Shown in pieces: positions 7,221-11,341 of a stretch of DNA of 11,341 nt (position 1 is the first letter of the stretch; each line of letters starts with the position of its first letter). Source of the DNA: Akkermansiaceae bacterium (GTDB taxonomy: Bacteria > Verrucomicrobiota > Verrucomicrobiia > Verrucomicrobiales > Akkermansiaceae). The position numbers and the translations under genes were made by a program. The stretch lies in the NCBI GenBank assembly GCA_011524615.1, contig WTJZ01000048.1, forward strand, positions 1 through 11,341. The letters run 5' to 3'. The notes beneath the pieces are model-generated. The model was not told the origin of the DNA and did no database searches. It saw only the letters and a list, made by a program, of their open reading frames with translations.

Positions 7221-7258
7221 ATTTGTATGCGTAGAGGTGTGGTGATTAAAGGTGAGGT

Positions 7259-7897
7259 ATGAGTATTTCCCCTGAGGATGTTAAGGCGGTGTCGAATGCG
7301 CAGTTACAGGAGTTGGGCATTGTGACGAATGATGAGTTACCGACGATGGATGTGATCGAGGAACTAGAGCCGCAGACTGCACGTGATGTGGCGCGTAGGG
7401 CATTGGTGCTGATCTATGTTTTAGGGCTAGGCTTTGGGGCTAAGCCGCTGAAGCTGAAGAAGGCGCTCACGGATTATAGTCTCTGGGACTATGTGACAGA
7501 TGCGGAGCGAGCGTTGTTAAATAAGAAGAATCTCAATGAGCAAGACCGTATCAATGCGCAATGGTTGATCGAGGATGTACAGGCCTTAGCCTGGTGTCTG
7601 GGGCTCGTAGAGTTGAAGCCATTTGAGCACTATGATGATGATATCGCGAGCCAGTTTCCTAAGCTCTATACGAGTCCTAAGGAGTTCATCCTCGGTGCTA
7701 CCTTACGCCCTTATGAGGAGATGTACCAGCAGGCTGACTTTCATTATCGCCTGCATTGGGTCGCTCAGAACGGGGTAGAGGAGAGTGACGACTTTCACGT
7801 ATCAGTAAGCCTCATTCAGGAGAGGCGCCGAGCTCTCGAGTGGGTGATCGGTGTCGATCAGGACTGGGACTCTGTCTTGGTCGTAGACGAGGAGTAA
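7259..7897 (+). CDS. DUF4272 domain protein
   Basis: A 212-residue soluble protein with no signal peptide or membrane segment. The pattern fits DUF4272: NAQLQELGIVTNDELPTMDVIEEL (residues 14-37) at the start, then an ARDVARRALVLIYVLGLGFG helix (40-59), a DAERALLNKKNLNEQDRINAQWLIEDVQALAWCLGLVE segment (80-117) whose W-L-I-E-D-x-Q-A-L-A-W core is the family hallmark, and a region around residues 155-195 with HYRLHWVAQNG and RRALEWVIG. The family has no established biochemical role. AAAGGTG sits just upstream of the ATG as a close ribosome site. It is acidic at the C-terminus (VVDEE). Separate terminators before and after suggest its own transcript, so the neighbours say little about function. 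Confidence 0.75.
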   Translation: MSISPEDVKAVSNAQLQELGIVTNDELPTMDVIEELEPQTARDVARRALVLIYVLGLGFGAKPLKLKKALTDYSLWDYVTDAERALLNKKNLNEQDRINAQWLIEDVQALAWCLGLVELKPFEHYDDDIASQFPKLYTSPKEFILGATLRPYEEMYQQADFHYRLHWVAQNGVEESDDFHVSVSLIQERRRALEWVIGVDQDWDSVLVVDEE

Positions 7898-7911
7898 TCT
7901 CGCCGTCGAGT

Positions 7912-7958
7912 GCGGGAGCATATGGGCTGTGTGTGGGCAGCCCATGCTTCGCTTTTTT
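7912..7958 (+). terminator. Intrinsic terminator after the DUF4272 gene
   Basis: ATGGGCTG (7922-7929) pairs with CAGCCCAT (7938-7945) around an eight-base loop. With small interruptions the stem extends outward (GCG...AGCAT with ATGCT.CGC), so that its foot lies directly against six T at 7953-7958. It starts 15 bases after the stop of the DUF4272 gene. Confidence 0.75.
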
Positions 7959-8085
7959 AGGGGGGATTAGTGGTGTTGTTTTTTGGTGCGGTATTTGTGC
8001 TTATTGAGTATGTTTAGGGGTGTTTAATGAAGAATCGAGTATATATGGGTGTACTTGTGTGAGAAAGCGGGGTATCTGGGATTAT

Positions 8086-10836
8086 ATGAAACAGGTATCA
8101 TCTAAGGCGCAAGGAGTGCTTGCGGATCGTCGATCGTTTTTGAAGCTCGGGGGCATGTCCTCGGCGTTGATGTTGAGTAGCCGCGCGGAGACGATGGCGG
8201 GGCCCTTTACTAGAGCGGACTATTCTCCTCATTTGATCCCAGAGAATAAGCGGCTGAGTAAGAAGTGGATCGCGTCGATGAAGGCGGAGGGGAATCCTGA
8301 GGTCTACACTGGAGCGCAGTTAAAGTATATCGGAATGCCAGTGGGCGGCATCGGGTGTGGTCAGTTATACCTCGGAGGGGATGGGCGTCTGTGGCACTGG
8401 GACATCTTCAAGTCGAATTATGACCGCGAGAAGCACGAGATGAAGATGAGCGCGATGACGATGGGGGGACATTACCCTCATCCTGTTGAGATGGGGGCAG
8501 AGTATTGTTACCAGAATGGGGCTGATGTAGATCAGGGCTTTGCGGTGCGAGTGACGGCTGGAGATCAAGTGGTGAAGAAGACGCTGGATAAGGATGGGTT
8601 CAAGTCAGTCTCGTTCCGAGGTGAGTATCCTGTGGGGCGAGTCAGTTATCGGGAGGCGGGTTTCCCTGTCGAAGTGGACCTGGCGGCCTTTAGTCCGTTC
8701 ATCCCTCTGAATACGAAGGACTCTGCGCTCCCGGTGACGGTGATGCAGTTCACGGTGAAGAATGTGGAGCAGACACCGGTGGAGGTCGAGCTCGCGGGAT
8801 GGTTACAGAATGCGGTCTGTCCGTATACGACAGAGGCATCGCGAGGTACTCGTCATAACGAGTATCTCACTACAGCTGATCGCACGACCCTCCTGCAGAC
8901 GATCTCTGGAGAGGTCGATAAGGAGCACGGGTATGGATCGAGTGCGCTCTCGATCTTGGCGTCTGCAGGGGTGAATGGCGCGACGACTGTCGGTGAGGAC
9001 TTGTTTAGCTCCCTAGAGGGTGCGCCTGAGGCATCCTCGGCGGATCTTGGGCAGAAGCTGCTCGGAGCACTGGGCCAGATGATCACGATCGCTCCAGGGG
9101 AGAGTCAGACGGTCACATTCTTAGTCTCATGGTACTTCCCGTATCACCAGAAGCGTACGACCCCGAATTCTCAGCTCTTTAGTACGAGGCACTATCGTCC
9201 ATGGTTTAAAGATGCAGGAGAGGTGGCGCAGTATGTCGCGACTGACCAAGAACGCTTGATCGGGGAGACGCTGACGTGGAACCAAGTGTGGAATAATAGT
9301 ACCTTACCACAATGGATGCTCGACCGTAGTATGATCCCACTAGACTGTATGGCGACTCAGACCTTCCATTGGTTTGAGAATGGACTGCCGTGGTCATGGG
9401 AGGGAGTGGACTGTTGTGAGGGAACCTGTACGCATGTCTTCCACTACGCTCAGGCGCTGAGCCGTCTCTTCCCTGAGCTAGAGTCGCGTGGACGTGAGCT
9501 GGTGGATTATGATCTCGCCTTCAAGGAAGACTCGGGCGGTATCGGATATCGCGGTCAGGATACGCAAAAGGTGGCTGACGACGGTCAGGCCGGGACGATC
9601 CTCCGTGTCTACCGAGAGCACCAGATGTCGACCGATGATGCCTTCCTCCAGCGATTATGGCCAAAGGTGAAGAAGTCGCTAGAGTATCTCCTGGCTAAGG
9701 ATCCAGATCAGGATGGCATCATGACAGGGCATCAGGAGAATACCCTCGATGCGGCCTGGAGTGGTAAGATCGCGTGGCTCAGTAGTATGTACCTAGGGGC
9801 ACTAGCGGCTGGTGAGGCGATGGCTGTCGAAGTGGGTGAGACGGAGTTCGCCCAGCTCTGTAGACGTATTCTGGACCGTGGATATCAGACGATCGTGTCG
9901 GAGCTCTACAATGGAGAGTACTTCATCCAGACTCCAGATGAGGAGACCTTCCAGCGCTTTAATACCAACGATGGCTGTCACATTGACCAAGTATTGGGGC
10001 AAGCTTGGATGCATCAGGTGGGATTAGGCCGGGTCATTCCTAAGGAGCAGACGGTCTCAGCGCTGAACAGTCTCTGGAAGTATAACTTCGCGCCTGATGC
10101 GGGGGGATACGCGCTGAAGCATCGTGAGATCGAGGAGGCCTTCCGTTGGTATGCGATGGAGGGTGAGGCTGGACTCCTCATGACGACATGGCCTCGTGGC
10201 GGAGCGGAGAAGGCGATCCCAGGGGCGACGCTACGTTCGGCGGAGAATCCGACAGAATGGACTGGGCCTGGAGGATACTTCAATGAGTGTATGAATGGGT
10301 TCGAGTACCAAGTAGCGTGGCACATGATCGCAGAGGGCGATCCTGATAGTGAGCTCGTCGAGCGAGGGCTCTCACTCATGAAGTCGGTGCACGACCGCTA
10401 CGGCGCCGAGAAGCGTAATCCGTATAATGAGATCGAATGCTCTGACCACTATGGTCGCTCGATGGCATCGTACGGGATCTTCCTGACCGCATGTGGATTC
10501 TCGTACCATGGACCAAAGGGAGAGATCGGGTTTGATCCTAAGATCCGTCCGGCACAATTCAGAGCCCCGTTTACTAGTGCAGCAGGATGGGGAACGTATG
10601 AGCAGAGTCTAGGGAAATCCGTGATGGATGCCAGTATCACACTCGCATGGGGGAGCCTCAAGCTCTCTAAGGTGACGCTCACGCCTGGTAGTCTCAAGGT
10701 TACTAAAGCGATCGTGAAGCTTAATGGCGCGGCTCTTCAGACTCAGGTGATCGCTACTGGTTCACGAGTGGATCTGATCTTACCTGATGGAGTAGAGCTC
10801 CAGCAGGGGCAGACCTTAGAGATCGTTCTCGCTTAG
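8086..10836 (+). CDS. Exported GH116-family (GBA2-like) glycoside hydrolase
   Basis: A 916-residue protein. The ATG at 8086 is chosen because a Tat signal follows at once: DRRSFLKLGG (R15 R16) with a short hydrophobic stretch and likely cleavage near AETMA|GPF. A GTG at 8020 would place 22 residues before it and is less likely. The N-terminal beta domain carries the GMPVGGIGCG motif (residues 83-92) and GDGRLWHWDIF, typical of GBA2_N. The (alpha/alpha)6 catalytic part includes WSWEGVDCCEGTCTHVFHYAQAL (from 436), with E439 a candidate nucleophile, LFPELE, and ENTLDAAWSG with D555 a candidate acid/base, followed by MYLGALAAGEAM. About 75 C-terminal residues form another beta region. Known GH116 members cleave beta-glucosides, beta-xylosides, beta-GlcNAc or glucosylceramide; the substrate here is not predictable. 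No polysaccharide-utilisation neighbours are visible. Catalytic residues were assigned by motif comparison from memory. Confidence 0.88.
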   Translation: MKQVSSKAQGVLADRRSFLKLGGMSSALMLSSRAETMAGPFTRADYSPHLIPENKRLSKKWIASMKAEGNPEVYTGAQLKYIGMPVGGIGCGQLYLGGDGRLWHWDIFKSNYDREKHEMKMSAMTMGGHYPHPVEMGAEYCYQNGADVDQGFAVRVTAGDQVVKKTLDKDGFKSVSFRGEYPVGRVSYREAGFPVEVDLAAFSPFIPLNTKDSALPVTVMQFTVKNVEQTPVEVELAGWLQNAVCPYTTEASRGTRHNEYLTTADRTTLLQTISGEVDKEHGYGSSALSILASAGVNGATTVGEDLFSSLEGAPEASSADLGQKLLGALGQMITIAPGESQTVTFLVSWYFPYHQKRTTPNSQLFSTRHYRPWFKDAGEVAQYVATDQERLIGETLTWNQVWNNSTLPQWMLDRSMIPLDCMATQTFHWFENGLPWSWEGVDCCEGTCTHVFHYAQALSRLFPELESRGRELVDYDLAFKEDSGGIGYRGQDTQKVADDGQAGTILRVYREHQMSTDDAFLQRLWPKVKKSLEYLLAKDPDQDGIMTGHQENTLDAAWSGKIAWLSSMYLGALAAGEAMAVEVGETEFAQLCRRILDRGYQTIVSELYNGEYFIQTPDEETFQRFNTNDGCHIDQVLGQAWMHQVGLGRVIPKEQTVSALNSLWKYNFAPDAGGYALKHREIEEAFRWYAMEGEAGLLMTTWPRGGAEKAIPGATLRSAENPTEWTGPGGYFNECMNGFEYQVAWHMIAEGDPDSELVERGLSLMKSVHDRYGAEKRNPYNEIECSDHYGRSMASYGIFLTACGFSYHGPKGEIGFDPKIRPAQFRAPFTSAAGWGTYEQSLGKSVMDASITLAWGSLKLSKVTLTPGSLKVTKAIVKLNGAALQTQVIATGSRVDLILPDGVELQQGQTLEIVLA

Positions 10837-10920
10837 ATAGAGAGCATATGGTCATGCGATGAGGAGTTCTCTTGATCGCATGCTGAGAGGTCGTGATGAC
10901 CCGTCCTCTGTCCCTCTATC
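10836..10920. repeat. Three-stem inverted-repeat cluster joining two convergent stop codons
   Basis: The outer arms GATAGAG (10836-10842) and CTCTATC (10914-10920) are exact complements and reach into the stop codons of the hydrolase and the Nudix gene. Inside lie CATGCGAT (10853-10860) with ATCGCATG (10875-10882), whose stem extends by four more pairs after one mismatch, and AGAGG (10886-10890) with CCTCT (10905-10909), holding a smaller GTC/GAC pair. It could fold into a three-way junction on either strand. There is no T-run. A role in ending or protecting the convergent transcripts is inference. Confidence 0.5.
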
Positions 10921-11341
10921 AGCTGGCTTCCGATGAAGTGAGCTGATCGATAGCGTTCTGGATGATGCTACCGTGATCGAAGGCTAGTGCAGGGAGGTTA
11001 TTGAGTTCGAACCATTCTGCTCGCGCGGCGTCATCTGCAGCGGTAGGGCTAAGGGTCGTGTCCGTGGTCTGCCCCCAGTATACTAATGAGATCGTATGGC
11101 CACGAGGGTCTCGCCCAGGGCGCCCCCAGAATCCGAGAGGTTGGAACGTAAGGCCCGTGAGAGAGGTCTCCTCTGCTAGCTCACGGTGAACCGCATCATC
11201 TGGGTTCTCATTCTTGTCAACAAAGCCGCCCGGAAAGGCCCACATGCCGGTATAGGGCTCATGCTTACGCTCAATGAGGAGTACTTCATAACGCCCAAGA
11301 TCATTCTGTCGAAAGAGAATGGCATCGACTGTCACGGCGGG
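10919..11341 (-). CDS. Nudix hydrolase, 5' end missing
   Basis: About 140 residues are visible, and the frame stays open to the right edge. The visible start, PAVTVDAILFRQ, resembles the first strand of ADP-ribose/NADH pyrophosphatase-type Nudix proteins, which usually have about 10-20 residues before it, so the real start probably lies outside; a GTG at 11335 is an unlikely alternative because it would cut this strand. The Nudix box (11159-11227) reads G-x5-E-x7-R-E-L-x-E-E-x-S-L: all metal-binding Glu and the Arg are present, with Ser replacing the usual Gly near the end. An upstream YTGMWAFPGGF and a downstream RPGRDPRGHTISLVYWG strand support the call. These enzymes hydrolyse nucleoside diphosphates linked to another group; the substrate is uncertain (ADP-ribose-like is a guess). 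Convergent with the GH116 gene. Confidence 0.9.
   Translation of the reverse strand, partial: PAVTVDAILFRQNDLGRYEVLLIERKHEPYTGMWAFPGGFVDKNENPDDAVHRELAEETSLTGLTFQPLGFWGRPGRDPRGHTISLVYWGQTTDTTLSPTAADDAARAEWFELNNLPALAFDHGSIIQNAIDQLTSSEAS

Noticed and set aside
8027..8062. Short upstream frame (11 codons, ATG to TGA) ending 23 bases before the GH116 start, as a leader peptide.
   Set aside because: No ribosome site, no run of regulatory codons and no attenuator hairpin nearby; likely chance.
10836..10920. Possible tRNA: 7-bp terminal stem with inner hairpins and tRNA-like length.
   Set aside because: The position expected for the T arm has no 5-bp stem and no TTC-type loop, and the inner stems do not match D, anticodon and T arm sizes.

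Overview
The window looks like chromosomal DNA of a Verrucomicrobiota bacterium, possibly from the Rubritalea/Akkermansia side of Verrucomicrobiales; this lineage is inferred, not shown. The best indicator is the leftmost gene, which has the prepilin-like start and conserved core motif of the 'Verru_Chthon cassette protein A' family. Weak or absent Shine-Dalgarno sites and two Tat-type (RR) export signals fit. Nothing suggests a mobile element, CRISPR array, phage or defence island. I see no rRNA or tRNA gene, and no gene-free stretch reaches 300 bases.

Left block (1-5087), all on the minus strand and read right to left: an aldo/keto reductase-fold protein lacking two of the four catalytic residues of its superfamily; a zinc-ribbon plus TPM-domain protein; a proline-rich single-pass membrane protein whose start overlaps the stop of the TPM gene; and a large PilX/Verru_Chthon-A-like surface protein that runs off the left edge. 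The TPM and membrane proteins look like one translationally coupled unit.

Middle block (5088-7222): a 250-base region rich in inverted repeats precedes a 73-residue plus-strand protein with three YRG motifs (DUF4278-like). A perfect 14-bp hairpin separates it from a convergent gene for a Tat/lipoprotein of the YceB (DUF1439) type. Divergent from that is purC (SAICAR synthase), closed by a classic intrinsic terminator.

Right block (7259-11341): a DUF4272 protein with its own terminator, then a large Tat-exported GH116 (GBA2-like) glycoside hydrolase, then a convergent Nudix hydrolase that runs off the right edge. The stop codons of the last two genes are joined by an 85-base segment with three nested or adjacent stems.

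Most of the window is ordinary housekeeping and envelope functions. The points most worth a second look are the active-site substitutions in the aldo/keto reductase, the repeat-rich leader of the YRG protein, the TPM/membrane-protein pair, and the GC gradient inside the Verru_Chthon gene.
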